Source: an uncultured Christensenella sp. (lineage in GTDB: Bacteria > Bacillota > Clostridia > Christensenellales > UBA1750). From it: a DNA stretch of 29,274 nt. Location: contig CAJJNQ010000030.1 of the NCBI GenBank assembly GCA_905193155.1, positions 1 to 29,274 on the forward strand, in the 5' to 3' direction. A program made the translations under genes and the position numbers. The notes under the pieces were generated by a model, which ran no database searches, was not told the origin of the DNA, and worked only from the letters and a program-made list of their open reading frames with translations. Below, in pieces: positions 1-7,884 of this stretch (its first letter is position 1; the number at the start of each line of letters is the position of its first letter).

Positions 1-1
1 C

Positions 2-94
2 GATGACGGCCAGAAGCCCGGCGGCGATGACGGCCAGAAGCCCGGCGGCGATGACAGCCAGAAGCCCGGCGGCGATGACGACCAGAAGCCCGGC
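2..94 (+). repeat. 24-bp coding tandem repeat
   Basis: Units start at 2, 26, 50 and 74, each 24 bp and encoding DDGQKPGG, with single-residue variation at the third position (G, G, S, D). The last unit is one codon short. Near-identity at DNA level suggests recent expansion, so copy number may vary between strains. More copies probably lie left of the window. Confidence 0.9.
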
Positions 95-250
95 GATGAC
101 GGCGACGGCAAGGACAACGGCGACGACGCCAAGATCCCGCCGACCGGCGACAACACCCCGGTGACGCTGCTGTTCACGCTGACCCTTGCGGCAGCCGGCG
201 GCCTGACCACCGTTCTCGTGCTGCGCAAGCGCCGTGACGGCAAGGCCTAA
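2..250 (+). CDS. Cell-wall-anchored surface protein, C-terminal end (partial)
   Basis: This is the last 82 codons of a secreted protein whose start lies outside the window. The visible part begins with an acidic, Gly/Pro-rich repeat linker (units of DDGQKPGG), then a sortase-type signal IPPTGD, a hydrophobic stretch of about 20 residues (TPVTLLFTLTLAAAGGLTTV) and a short basic tail RKRRDGKA. That order is the standard cell-wall sorting signal: sortase cuts between T and G and links the protein to peptidoglycan. IPPTG departs from canonical LPXTG at the first residue, which some sortases tolerate. The repeat probably serves as a flexible wall-spanning stalk. Nothing of the functional domain is visible, so adhesin, enzyme or pilin cannot be separated. 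A terminator follows 43 bases after the stop. Confidence 0.88.
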   Translation, partial: DDGQKPGGDDGQKPGGDDSQKPGGDDDQKPGDDGDGKDNGDDAKIPPTGDNTPVTLLFTLTLAAAGGLTTVLVLRKRRDGKA

Positions 251-292
251 CCGCCCTGCCAACCGCGACACAATCGCATAAACGCACAACAA

Positions 293-335
293 AGCACCCA
301 CTCCGCACAACAGCGCGGGGCGGGTGCTTTTGGTT
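293..335 (+). terminator. Rho-independent terminator after surface-protein gene
   Basis: AGCACCC (293-299) pairs with GGGTGCT (322-328), and inside it CTCCGC (301-306) pairs with GCGGGG (315-320). The stem is followed by a T-rich tail (TTTTGGTTTTT). It lies 43 bases after the stop at 250. Confidence 0.85.
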
Positions 336-381
336 TTTCGCGCGGCTTCCGTTTTTTCGGCGCACAGCCGCATTCCGGGGC

Positions 382-410
382 TTGCCAGCGGGCGGCGGAG
401 CATGTATAAT
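382..410 (+). promoter_or_regulatory. Sigma-A-type promoter of the MFS gene
   Basis: A -35 box TTGCCA (382-387) and a perfect -10 box TATAAT (405-410) are 17 bp apart. Transcription would begin near 417, leaving a leader of about 68 nt before the ATG at 485. Confidence 0.75.
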
Positions 411-484
411 GCTGGGTAGGACAAATCGGGGCGCAGACCGGGGCGCCGGGCGCCCGCGGAAATCGCCGAAGGAAGGAAACGCGC

Positions 485-1765
485 ATGCAGCTGAAAGCCA
501 AACTCAGAAATTTAAAGGAGCACCCGCTGCTTCAGGTGCTGGCGGGCAACGGGGGAAACCCGCGCACGCTGGTGCTGATCGAACCCCTTTGGGGCATTCC
601 CTACAACCTGATCGCGCCGTTCACCACGCTGTACATGTACACGCAGGGCATCACGGACGTCCAGATCGGCCTGATCCTCTCGATCGTCATGGTGGTGCAG
701 GTGTTCTTCTCTTTCTTCGGCGGAATCCTGACGGATAAGGCCGGGCGCAAATTCACCACCATGATGGGCGATTTTTTCGGCTGGGCGCTGGCCTGCCTGG
801 TGTGGGCCGTCTCCAACAACTTCTGGCTGTTTCTGGCCGCGGCGCTGCTCAACTGCTTTGAGCAGATCAACCAGACCGCATGGTACTGCCTGCTCATCGA
901 GGACGCGCAGCCGAAGGACCTCGTGGGCATCTACACGTGGGTGAACATCGGCGGGCTGGTGGCCGTCTTTTTCGCGCCGCTTTCCGGCCTTTTCGTCAGC
1001 GCCTACTCCGTGGTGCCGGTGGTCCGGGTGCTGTACGCGCTCTTCTCCCTGACCATGATCGCCAAAACCTGCATCACCTTCAAGTTCTGCCGCGAGACCC
1101 GGCAGGGCAAGATCCGCCGCGCGGAGACGAAGGGCGTGTCGGCGCTGCACATGCTGGGCGAGTACCGCCACCTGGTGCCCCTGCTGCTGCGCAACCGCAG
1201 CGTGGTCAAGGCCGTCGCCGTGTCGGTCATCCTCTACATCACGAACATGGTCAGCACGAACTTTTTCAGCCTGTACGTGACGCAGCGGCTGGGCCTTTCG
1301 GAAAACCTGCTGGCGCTGTTCCCGATTTTGAACGCCATCGTCATGCTGATTTTCATGGTCGGCATCCAGCACCGCATGAGCGCGCTGAAATTCCGCGCGC
1401 CGCTGTGGGCGGGCCTTGCGCTGTACTGCGCGGCCGCACTGGTGCTGATCTTCTCCCCGGCAAACAGCTTGGGCTTTGTGCTGGTCTACGTGTTTGTGGC
1501 TGCCGTGGCCGCCGCGCTGGTCAACCCGCGCAAGGATGCGCTGCTCCAGCTCAACATCAACGCGCAGGAGCGCGCCCGGCTGAACGCCCTGATCATGGCC
1601 TCGACCATCGCGCTCTCCTCGCCGTTCGGGTATCTGGCCGGCTGGCTTTCCAGTGTGGACCGCCGCCTGCCCTTCGTTTTCACGATCGTGCTGTTTGCCG
1701 CGGCGGTGGTCGTCGTCGGCCGGATCCAGGAGCCGGCCATGGAGGAAAAGGACCCCGCGGCGTAA
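485..1765 (+). CDS. Major facilitator superfamily transporter
   Basis: A 426-residue integral membrane protein with about 12 hydrophobic segments in two blocks separated by a basic loop (about residues 195-235, rich in R/K: RETRQGKIRRAETKG). The segment after the second helix contains GGILTDKAGRK, matching the MFS loop 2-3 signature G-x-x-x-D-x-x-G-R-K. Membership of the superfamily is clear, but the substrate cannot be read from the sequence; drug efflux and sugar-related transport are both open. The start is set by a purine-rich Shine-Dalgarno (AAGGAAGG, about 470-477) before ATG 485. The gene has its own promoter and is followed by a hairpin, so it is probably monocistronic. It faces the ThuA/oxidoreductase operon tail to tail. 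Confidence 0.88.
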   Translation: MQLKAKLRNLKEHPLLQVLAGNGGNPRTLVLIEPLWGIPYNLIAPFTTLYMYTQGITDVQIGLILSIVMVVQVFFSFFGGILTDKAGRKFTTMMGDFFGWALACLVWAVSNNFWLFLAAALLNCFEQINQTAWYCLLIEDAQPKDLVGIYTWVNIGGLVAVFFAPLSGLFVSAYSVVPVVRVLYALFSLTMIAKTCITFKFCRETRQGKIRRAETKGVSALHMLGEYRHLVPLLLRNRSVVKAVAVSVILYITNMVSTNFFSLYVTQRLGLSENLLALFPILNAIVMLIFMVGIQHRMSALKFRAPLWAGLALYCAAALVLIFSPANSLGFVLVYVFVAAVAAALVNPRKDALLQLNINAQERARLNALIMASTIALSSPFGYLAGWLSSVDRRLPFVFTIVLFAAAVVVVGRIQEPAMEEKDPAA

Positions 1766-1828
1766 CGGATGCCGAAGGGACACAGATCTCGTCTGCGTGG
1801 GTGATTTGCGGGCAGAACAGAAAAAAGC

Positions 1829-1862
1829 GATGCGCCCCGGATCTGAAAATCCGAGGCGCATC
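1829..1862. terminator. Bidirectional terminator between convergent genes
   Basis: GATGCGCC (1829-1836) pairs with GGCGCATC (1855-1862), with an inner stem CGGAT/ATCCG (1838-1842 and 1849-1853). The minus-strand reading has the better U-tract (six T from 1826 to 1821) and serves the oxidoreductase operon; the plus side (TTTC) is weaker and may serve the MFS gene. Confidence 0.8.
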
Positions 1863-2004
1863 TTTCAATATGCGCACGCGCCGATTGCGTCCGGTATGGG
1901 TTCTGCGGTTACGGCAACACCGCTGCGAATCGATGCACAGATGCCGGGCGTGGAGGGAAACAGGACGTGCGCGGAGGCGTTATCAGTGAGAAAAACCGCG
2001 ATCC

Positions 2005-3081
2005 TTACAGGGCAAGCCATTTGCCCTGTTCCGCGGAGTCCAGAACAGCGTCTACGGCCTGCTGGTTTTTCAGACCGTCTTCGACGGTGGCGGCGAGGCC
2101 GTCCCCTCTCTTCAAAAGGATGTCGGCAAAGCTCTGCATCTGGTCGCTGCGGCATCGGTCCGGAATCGGCAGCCTGGAGAACACGCGCCCCTCAGCGTAA
2201 ACGTCGCCGGTGCAGACCTCGATCACATCCTCTTCGCCCGGCTGCGCGTCCAGCGAATATACGATGGCGCCCTCGCTGCCGTAGATCTCCATGCGCTGGT
2301 AGTTGCCGCGCCCGTAGCCGAAGCGCGTGATCTGGAAGCTGACGGAGATGGCGTCCTCCATATCGGCCATGTAGTTGCAGAAATCGTCGACGTCTACCGG
2401 GCCCATCCCGATGCCGTCCAGGTTCTGGCGCTCATGGACGTACGTGCCCACATGGCCTACAAGGCGCGTGTACTCCTTTCCGGTGACGAAGCGGACAAGA
2501 TCCAGCGCGTGACAGCCCAGATCGCCCAGCGCGCCCGAGCCCGTGCGCGACTTTACAAACCGCCACACGCGCGGCGTGTTGAAGCGCGGCAGGCCCCAGG
2601 CCTGGAAATACTGCATGTCAACGTGGTACACCTGTCCGATTTTTCCGCTCGCGATCAGCTCCCGCGCGTAGCGGGCCGCCGCCTTGAACCGATACGAGAA
2701 GCAGACCATGTTGGGCAGCGCCTTGGCGCGCGTGGCCTGTGCAAGCTGCTCCGCCTGCGCCGCCGTCATGGTGATCGGCTTTTCCAGATCGTACGGCTTG
2801 CCGGCCTCGACCGCCGCCATGGCGATCTCAAAGTGCGCGTCGTTCGACGTGCAGATGTCCACCGCGTCTACATCCGGGCAGCGGATCAGGTCGTGATAAT
2901 CCGTAAACCGACGCTCCGCAGGGATGCCGTATTTCTCGCCGACCGCGTCCAGCTTTTCGCGGTCAATGTCGCAGATGGCCACAAGCTCCAGATTCGGGCT
3001 CTTGCGGATGCCGGGCTCGTGTACGCCGGACCAGATGCCGCCTACGCCGACGGAACCAATTCGAATGACTTGATTTTCCAT
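2005..3081 (-). CDS. Gfo/Idh/MocA family oxidoreductase (operon with ThuA-like gene)
   Basis: A 358-residue NAD(P)-dependent sugar dehydrogenase-type protein. The N-terminus carries a Rossmann glycine-rich loop (GSVGVGGIW, residues 9-17) and an acidic residue after beta-2 (CDID, 37-40). The family catalytic lysine motif appears as LEKPI (99-103; the more usual form is CEKPI), and the second catalytic segment is GDLGCHALD (186-194), with D187 and H191 as the likely acid/base pair. Members oxidise or epimerise sugars and cyclitols in the cytoplasm; the substrate is not readable. A TTG two codons upstream (3087) is possible, but ATG 3081 sits 9 nt after GGGAG and is preferred. It lies 25 bases downstream of the ThuA-like gene on the same strand, so co-transcription is likely. 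Confidence 0.9.
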   Translation of the reverse strand: MENQVIRIGSVGVGGIWSGVHEPGIRKSPNLELVAICDIDREKLDAVGEKYGIPAERRFTDYHDLIRCPDVDAVDICTSNDAHFEIAMAAVEAGKPYDLEKPITMTAAQAEQLAQATRAKALPNMVCFSYRFKAAARYARELIASGKIGQVYHVDMQYFQAWGLPRFNTPRVWRFVKSRTGSGALGDLGCHALDLVRFVTGKEYTRLVGHVGTYVHERQNLDGIGMGPVDVDDFCNYMADMEDAISVSFQITRFGYGRGNYQRMEIYGSEGAIVYSLDAQPGEEDVIEVCTGDVYAEGRVFSRLPIPDRCRSDQMQSFADILLKRGDGLAATVEDGLKNQQAVDAVLDSAEQGKWLAL

Positions 3082-3106
3082 ATACAATCGCTCCCTTTGC
3101 GTGTCC

Positions 3107-3871
3107 TTATTTCGGTTGATGCAGACCCTGAATGCTGTGCTCCAGCTTGCCGTGTACTTCCATGATGGCGGGCGGGTTGCCGTAGGTGACGGGCGGGAAA
3201 TCGATCGGCGCGGCCCACTTGACCGCGTTCACGATGACCTGCTGGATCTCCGGCTGGTAATAGATCGGGAACGCCTCATGGCCCGGGCGGAAGTAGAACA
3301 CCTTGCCTTTGCCGCGGTGCCAGCAGCAGCCGCTGCGGAACACCTCGCCGCCCTCGAACCAGCTGATGAACACCTGCTCGTCCGGCTGCGGGATGTTGAA
3401 ATGCTCGCCGTACATCTCCTCGTGCGGGATCATGATCTTCTCATCCAGCCCCGCGACGATCGGATGGCTCGGGTCGACGACCCAGAGGATCTCCTGCTCG
3501 CCATCCTCGCGCCACTTCAGCATGCCCGAATTCGTACCGCAGACCTTCTGGAAGATTTTCGACGCGTGGCCCGAGTGCAGCACGATCAGGCCCATGCCGT
3601 CGAGCACGCGGCGGTGCACGCGCTCGACGATCTCATCCGCTACCTTGTGGTGCGCCATGTGGCCCCACCAGATCAGCACGTCGGTGTTGTCCAGCACGTC
3701 CTGCGTCAGGCCGTGCTCCGGCTCCTCCAGCGTCGCCGTCCGCACTTCCATGCCCGCCTTCTGCAAAAACTCGGCGATGCACCCGTGGATGCCCTTCGGG
3801 TAGATGGACGCAATTTCCGGAAACTGCTTTTCATGCAGGTATTCGTTCCATACGGTTACGTGAATTGCCAT
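3107..3871 (-). CDS. ThuA-like domain protein
   Basis: A 254-residue protein matching the ThuA-like (trehalose utilisation) family, a class-I glutamine-amidotransferase-like fold. Supporting segments are the N-terminal beta strand IHVTVWNEY, the central DVLIWWGHMAH (about 64-74), LIVLHSGHASKIF (about 95-107) and the C-terminal KVFYFRPGHEAFPIYY, where the family repeatedly shows GH-type dipeptides. No Cys nucleophile of the amidotransferase type is evident. ThuA proteins occur in disaccharide catabolism next to Gfo/Idh/MocA dehydrogenases, in pathways involving 3-keto sugars, as here. ATG 3871 follows a strong GGAGAGGAG, 8 nt away. No clear promoter was found in the 235-bp upstream gap. Confidence 0.85.
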   Translation of the reverse strand: MAIHVTVWNEYLHEKQFPEIASIYPKGIHGCIAEFLQKAGMEVRTATLEEPEHGLTQDVLDNTDVLIWWGHMAHHKVADEIVERVHRRVLDGMGLIVLHSGHASKIFQKVCGTNSGMLKWREDGEQEILWVVDPSHPIVAGLDEKIMIPHEEMYGEHFNIPQPDEQVFISWFEGGEVFRSGCCWHRGKGKVFYFRPGHEAFPIYYQPEIQQVIVNAVKWAAPIDFPPVTYGNPPAIMEVHGKLEHSIQGLHQPK

Positions 3872-3988
3872 TTGTTTTACTCCTCTCCAATGTCGATGCC
3901 AGTTGATCTTGTGCGCAGCGGCCGTTCAGGAACGGTGTCCGCCGCCTGCTTTTCAAAAAACGGTCTGTCTGCCTCCCTTCCAAAGGAA

Positions 3989-4007
3989 AGCGGGCTTTTG
4001 GCCCGCT
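3989..4007 (-). terminator. Probable terminator of the transporter/two-component operon
   Basis: A perfect 7-bp inverted repeat, AGCGGGC (3989-3995) and GCCCGCT (4001-4007), about 100 bases past the sensor-kinase stop on the minus strand. The following minus-strand tail (TTCCTTTGG) is only moderately U-rich, so termination may be incomplete and some transcripts may run into the ThuA operon. Confidence 0.5.
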
Positions 4008-4069
4008 GCCGTGCGTGGTGCGGCTTTTCTTTCCTATCTAGAATACTGAATTCACAACAGCCGATCTAT

Positions 4070-4089
4070 AATTTTCCGGTCAGAAAATT
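4070..4089. other. AT-rich inverted repeat after the kinase gene
   Basis: AATTTTC (4070-4076) and GAAAATT (4083-4089) flank a 6-bp centre, 18 bases past the kinase stop. The stem is weak for a terminator; it could be a minor hairpin or a protein-binding site. No function is assigned. Confidence 0.3.
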
Positions 4090-4106
4090 GTGATTTTTAT
4101 GTCGGT

Positions 4107-5810
4107 TTACGGTTCGCCCGGCGATTTTATGCGGGACAGCTTGATGCGCACCTCCACGATGGCACCGTAGTTGTCGGCCATGTTGGAAAGGTGGAAGGTC
4201 GCGTCGCTGCCGTAGATCAGCTTCAGGCGCTCTTTCAGGTTGGACAGCCCGATATGGCGCCGGCCGTCCCGGTAGATTTCCCGGTCGTGCAGGATGGCGT
4301 CCATGACCGCGTCGCTGAACCCTTTTCCCGTGTCGGAGACGCAGCAGTAAAGCCAGATCTCGTTGTCCATGACCTCCTTTGTCAGGAACAGGGAAACCTC
4401 CACAGGCTGCTCGTAGATGGCGTTGTGCTGTATGGAGTTTTCGACCAGCGTCTGCAGCATCAGCTTGGGGATGAAGTAATCCAGAAGGTCCTCGTCGACG
4501 TCTATGGTGCAGGAAAAGGCGTCTCCGTACCGCTTGTGCTGCAGCTGTATGTACAGCTTTACGTGGTTGACCTCCTCGGAAATTTTCCGCAGGTTGACCG
4601 TCGGACCGAACAGGTACCGGATATAGCCGGAAAGATCTTCGAGCAGCTCCGTGATTTCTAGGTTGCCGTCCCGGTCGGCCAGACTGTGCACCAGGCTCAG
4701 GCAGTTGAGGAAGAAGTGGGGGCGGACCTGTTCCTGCAGCAGCTCCAGCTCGGTCTGCTTCTTGGTGATCTCCTGCTCGTACAGGGCGATGCGCATGTCC
4801 TTCAGGCGGTGTGAGAGCGTTTTGAACTGCCGGTTGATGATTTCCAGCTCCACAATGTCGTTTTCGTCCAGCCGGTCGAAGCTTTCCTCTTTTTCGGCGT
4901 TCTCCAGACCGGTCACGAATTTCGTGAAGGGGTGGAACAACCGCCGGTAGCAGAGCCGCACGACCAGAATGACTTCCAGCCAAAGCAGGACCATTTCTAG
5001 GTTGAACAGGCCGAGCTGAAAGTGGATGTTCCGAAGAACCTCTCCGTCCTCCACCTTTTGAATGTACGCGGTGCCGAGGTCTCCGAGCGGACAGGTGTAT
5101 ACCTCGGCGCCGTCGGCGATGGCCTGCTCGGCCTGTTCCCGGTAGGCCTGCGGCGCAATCACGCGGCCGTCGTGCCACCGCAGAAATGAAATGACCGAGT
5201 AGCTTTTCGGCATGTCGTTGATTTCCGCAAAAATCTGATTCAGATCGATCAGGCAGGCGAGCATGATCTCCTTCTGCCTGTACCATCCCAGCATGTAGGT
5301 TTCCTCTCCGCTTGTCAGTATTTCCCAGCACACCTGGGTGGACAGGGCGTCCTTCTGCTGGCGCAGCCGCTGCTTCACCTGGCCGGTGATGCCGAAATCG
5401 TCTGTCGACGCAAAGGAGAGGCCCGTGGAGAATGCGAGCAGGTCGGATGCCGGCCAGTAGAGGAAAGACTGCTTGAGCTCCGGATAGCGCGTCTTCAGGC
5501 TGCCGACGAGGTCGCTGGCCATGAACAGCATGTCGTAGTATCCGCCGTCCCGGGGGCTGATGCTTTGGGGAATGCGGGGGAGGATATCCCGCAGATTGTT
5601 GGCCAGCGTGAGAAATTCCAGATTGATGGACTGGATTTTCCGGTTGATGTTCTTTACGTACAGGATGGCGGTTTCCTCCATGTACTGATCCTCCACGGTG
5701 CGCAGCGTCTGGACCAGGTACAGGTGGATGGCGGAGAAAATCAGAAAGAGCACCAGGAACAGAATGGAGAAAAAGCGCAGCAGCACGCGCAGCTTCCTTT
5801 TCTTGTACAT
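4107..5810 (-). CDS. Membrane sensor histidine kinase, YesM type
   Basis: A 567-residue sensor kinase. Two membrane segments (about 10-33 and 265-287) enclose an extracellular sensing region of about 230 residues. A HAMP-like linker and coiled coil (about 290-355) lead to the His_kinase domain, with the phospho-acceptor in QEQVRPHFFLN (H365), the motif of the YesM/LytS-like class. The ATPase domain has an N-box LVENSIQHN (455-463) and a G-box DTGKGF (493-498). By family it autophosphorylates on sensing a sugar or its binding protein and passes phosphate to an AraC-type regulator, here the gene at 7885-9444. ATG 5810 follows GGGAGGTG at 7 nt. Its place as last gene of the transporter operon, separated by a strong hairpin, suggests lower expression than the transporter. 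Confidence 0.93.
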   Translation of the reverse strand: MYKKRKLRVLLRFFSILFLVLFLIFSAIHLYLVQTLRTVEDQYMEETAILYVKNINRKIQSINLEFLTLANNLRDILPRIPQSISPRDGGYYDMLFMASDLVGSLKTRYPELKQSFLYWPASDLLAFSTGLSFASTDDFGITGQVKQRLRQQKDALSTQVCWEILTSGEETYMLGWYRQKEIMLACLIDLNQIFAEINDMPKSYSVISFLRWHDGRVIAPQAYREQAEQAIADGAEVYTCPLGDLGTAYIQKVEDGEVLRNIHFQLGLFNLEMVLLWLEVILVVRLCYRRLFHPFTKFVTGLENAEKEESFDRLDENDIVELEIINRQFKTLSHRLKDMRIALYEQEITKKQTELELLQEQVRPHFFLNCLSLVHSLADRDGNLEITELLEDLSGYIRYLFGPTVNLRKISEEVNHVKLYIQLQHKRYGDAFSCTIDVDEDLLDYFIPKLMLQTLVENSIQHNAIYEQPVEVSLFLTKEVMDNEIWLYCCVSDTGKGFSDAVMDAILHDREIYRDGRRHIGLSNLKERLKLIYGSDATFHLSNMADNYGAIVEVRIKLSRIKSPGEP

Positions 5811-5857
5811 CTTGACGCACCTCCCAAAATCGGTAAAGTCTGAAGCTGAAAATACCG

Positions 5858-5895
5858 GAACCGGACTGCTGCAGAACGATGCGGCAGTCCGGTTC
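5858..5895. terminator. Strong hairpin between permease and kinase genes
   Basis: A perfect 12-bp stem: GAACCGGACTGC (5858-5869) with GCAGTCCGGTTC (5884-5895). On the plus strand a T-run follows directly, but the genes here run on the minus strand, where the tail is only CGGTATTTTC. It therefore probably acts as a partial terminator or mRNA-stabilising hairpin, reducing kinase expression relative to the permeases. Confidence 0.7.
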
Positions 5896-5909
5896 GGCCT
5901 TTTTTCTTT

Positions 5910-6818
5910 TTATCCCTTCACAGAGCCCAGCATAACGCCGTGGTTGAAATACTTCTGTACGAACGGATACAGCAGCATGATGGGGAGAGAAGAGACTACA
6001 ATGGAGGCGTACTTGATCAGCTCCGCCAGCTGCCGCGCCTCTACGGCGGCCGCGCCGATCTGTGTCATGCCCATCATCTGGTTGTTGATCAGGATGTTGC
6101 GCAGCGCGATCTGGATGGGCTGGAATTCGGGACTGCGCAGATAGATCAACGCGTTGAAATACCCGTTCCACTGCCCGACGGCTGACCACAGAGCGATCAC
6201 GGCCAGGACGGCTTTGGAAAGCGGCAGCGCCACGATGAAGAAGTATTTGACCTGCCCGCAGCCGTCCAGCTGTGCGGCCTCCCACAGCTCTTCCGGAATG
6301 GTGTTCTGGAAAAAGGTGCGGCCCACGATAATGTAGTAGCTGGCGACCGAGAACGGCAGGATCATCACGAGGGGGTTGTCCACCAGATTGACCGCCTTCA
6401 CGACCATATAGGTCGGAATCAGGCCGCCGGTGAAAAACATGGGGATGAGATACACGGCCATCAGCGCGCGCTTGCCGAAAAGCTGCTTTCTGGACAGGGC
6501 GAACGACACGGGAATGTTGACGACCAGGGTGGCTGCCGTGCCGCCGATCACGTAGAGAATCGTGTTGCGGTAGCCGGTCCAGATGTCGTCGAATTCCGCC
6601 AGCTTTTCATAGGCCCGCAGGTTAAAGCCCTTCGGAATCAGGACGATCTCGCCGGAGGATACCAGAGCGGGGTCGCTGATCGACGCGATCAGGATGAAGT
6701 ACATGGGGTAAATGGCGATCAGGATCATCAGCCCGGTGATGATGTACACCACGGTGTCGAAGATAACGTCTCCTTTGCTGCGGCGCACTTTATTGGATTT
6801 TCTAATGGTTGCCTGCAT
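5910..6818 (-). CDS. Carbohydrate ABC transporter permease, LplC/YtcP type
   Basis: A 302-residue inner-membrane permease with about six hydrophobic segments. The cytoplasmic EAA loop that contacts the ATPase is visible as EELWEAAQLDGCGQVKYFFIVALPLSKAV (about 190-218, with E-A-A, G and the PLSK ending). The C-terminus YPFVQKYFNHGVMLGSVKG is the hallmark ending of the LplC/YtcP permeases. It pairs with the permease 26 bases upstream to form the membrane channel for a sugar delivered by the lipoprotein at 9581-11212. The start has a Shine-Dalgarno-like AAGGCGG. No nucleotide-binding subunit is encoded nearby, which is usual for this class, where a shared MsmK-like ATPase serves several importers. 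Confidence 0.94.
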   Translation of the reverse strand: MQATIRKSNKVRRSKGDVIFDTVVYIITGLMILIAIYPMYFILIASISDPALVSSGEIVLIPKGFNLRAYEKLAEFDDIWTGYRNTILYVIGGTAATLVVNIPVSFALSRKQLFGKRALMAVYLIPMFFTGGLIPTYMVVKAVNLVDNPLVMILPFSVASYYIIVGRTFFQNTIPEELWEAAQLDGCGQVKYFFIVALPLSKAVLAVIALWSAVGQWNGYFNALIYLRSPEFQPIQIALRNILINNQMMGMTQIGAAAVEARQLAELIKYASIVVSSLPIMLLYPFVQKYFNHGVMLGSVKG

Positions 6819-6844
6819 GATAGTTTCTACCGCCTTTCCGCTTT

Positions 6845-7789
6845 TCAGAACAGGGAGTCTTCCGATATCTTCGACGAGATGAAGTTGAACACCAGAAGAA
6901 GAATCAGGTTGATCACATTGTTGAACAGGCCGACGGCGGCGGACAGGCTGTACTGGGACTTCAGCAGGCCCATCTTGTAGACGTACGTAGCGATGATTTC
7001 GCTGGTTGCGTTGTTCAGCGAGTTCTGCAGCAGGTAGACCTTCTCAAAACCGACGCTCATCACGCTGCCCATGCGCAGAATCAGCATGATCGTGATGGTG
7101 GGGAGTAGAGACGGAATATCGATGTAGAAAATCTTGTGCCATTTGTTTGCGCCGTCGATGGTTGCCGCTTCATAGAGCGTCGGGTCTATGGACGACAGCG
7201 CGGCGATGTACAGGATGCTGTCCCACCCGATATGCTGCCATGCCTCGGTCCAGACGTAGATGTGCGGGAACGCGGCGGCGGAACCCATCAGGTTCGGCAT
7301 ATCGATGCCGACAAAGCTCAGAAGCTTTGCGATGATGCCGCTGGACGGGGAAAGAAACAGCATGATCATGCCGCACATGACGACGGTGGAGATGAAGTGC
7401 GGCAGATAGGTCGTCACCTGAAAGAATTTCCTGTAGCGCGACGACGTGATCTGCGAACAGACCAGGGCGACGAGGATGGGCAGCGGAAACATCACCACGA
7501 TGGAGTAAATGCTGATGACCAGCGTGTTCCGCAGGATGGGCCAGAACTGATAAGAGTTGAAAAAGGTGGTGAAGTTTTCAAAACCGACCCATTCGCTGCC
7601 GAAGATGCCCAGGCCGGTCTTGTAATCCTTGAAGGCGATGGTCACGCCGTACATGGGGATGTACGTGAACACGACCAGCAGGATCAGTGAGGGCAAAATC
7701 AGCAGGTAAAGCGGTATGCTCCGCTTTAGCAGCAAGAGCCTGCGGCTTTTTTTCTCTTTTGCGGATATAGCGGATCCATTCGCGTGCAT
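6845..7789 (-). CDS. Carbohydrate ABC transporter permease, LplB type
   Basis: A 314-residue permease with a basic cytoplasmic N-terminus followed by six predicted membrane helices. The EAA loop reads PTLYEAATIDGANKWHKIFYIDIPSL (about 208-233), and the preceding segment YVWTEAWQHIGWDSILYIAAL is typical of the LplB group. It forms the heterodimer partner of the downstream LplC-type permease. ATG 7789 follows AAGGAGAG at 8 nt. It lies 95 bases after the response-regulator stop, and that gap holds a near-perfect palindrome (7819-7840). The combination of binding lipoprotein, LplB, LplC and YesM/YesN points to uptake of a plant- or host-derived oligosaccharide. Confidence 0.94.
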   Translation of the reverse strand: MHANGSAISAKEKKSRRLLLLKRSIPLYLLILPSLILLVVFTYIPMYGVTIAFKDYKTGLGIFGSEWVGFENFTTFFNSYQFWPILRNTLVISIYSIVVMFPLPILVALVCSQITSSRYRKFFQVTTYLPHFISTVVMCGMIMLFLSPSSGIIAKLLSFVGIDMPNLMGSAAAFPHIYVWTEAWQHIGWDSILYIAALSSIDPTLYEAATIDGANKWHKIFYIDIPSLLPTITIMLILRMGSVMSVGFEKVYLLQNSLNNATSEIIATYVYKMGLLKSQYSLSAAVGLFNNVINLILLLVFNFISSKISEDSLF

Positions 7790-7818
7790 AGTTTTCTCTC
7801 TCCTTTATGTTTGGATTC

Positions 7819-7840
7819 ACCGGGATAGTCCTATCACGGT
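7819..7840. promoter_or_regulatory. 22-bp near-perfect palindrome ahead of permease genes
   Basis: Arms ACCG-G-GATAG (7819-7828) and CTATC-A-CGGT (7831-7840) are mirror images except for one pair, around a 2-bp centre. It could be an operator for an internal promoter or an intercistronic hairpin. No clear -10/-35 pair was found beside it. Confidence 0.35.
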
Positions 7841-7884
7841 TTTCGGTGTGGCGGTGCATAAACCGGCGCGGCCCGCAAGGGCGG

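Noticed and set aside
2..94. Possible CRISPR-like repeats at the left edge
   Set aside because: The units are contiguous without spacers and are in-frame protein-coding repeats.
512..1861. A 449-codon minus-strand frame opposite the MFS gene
   Set aside because: Composition is typical of an antisense shadow (His, Gln, Arg-rich) and no start signal is present.
4066..6285. A 739-codon open frame on the minus strand in another frame of the kinase and permease genes
   Set aside because: It overlaps two well-supported genes, and its translation is Arg/Pro/Gly-rich without domains.
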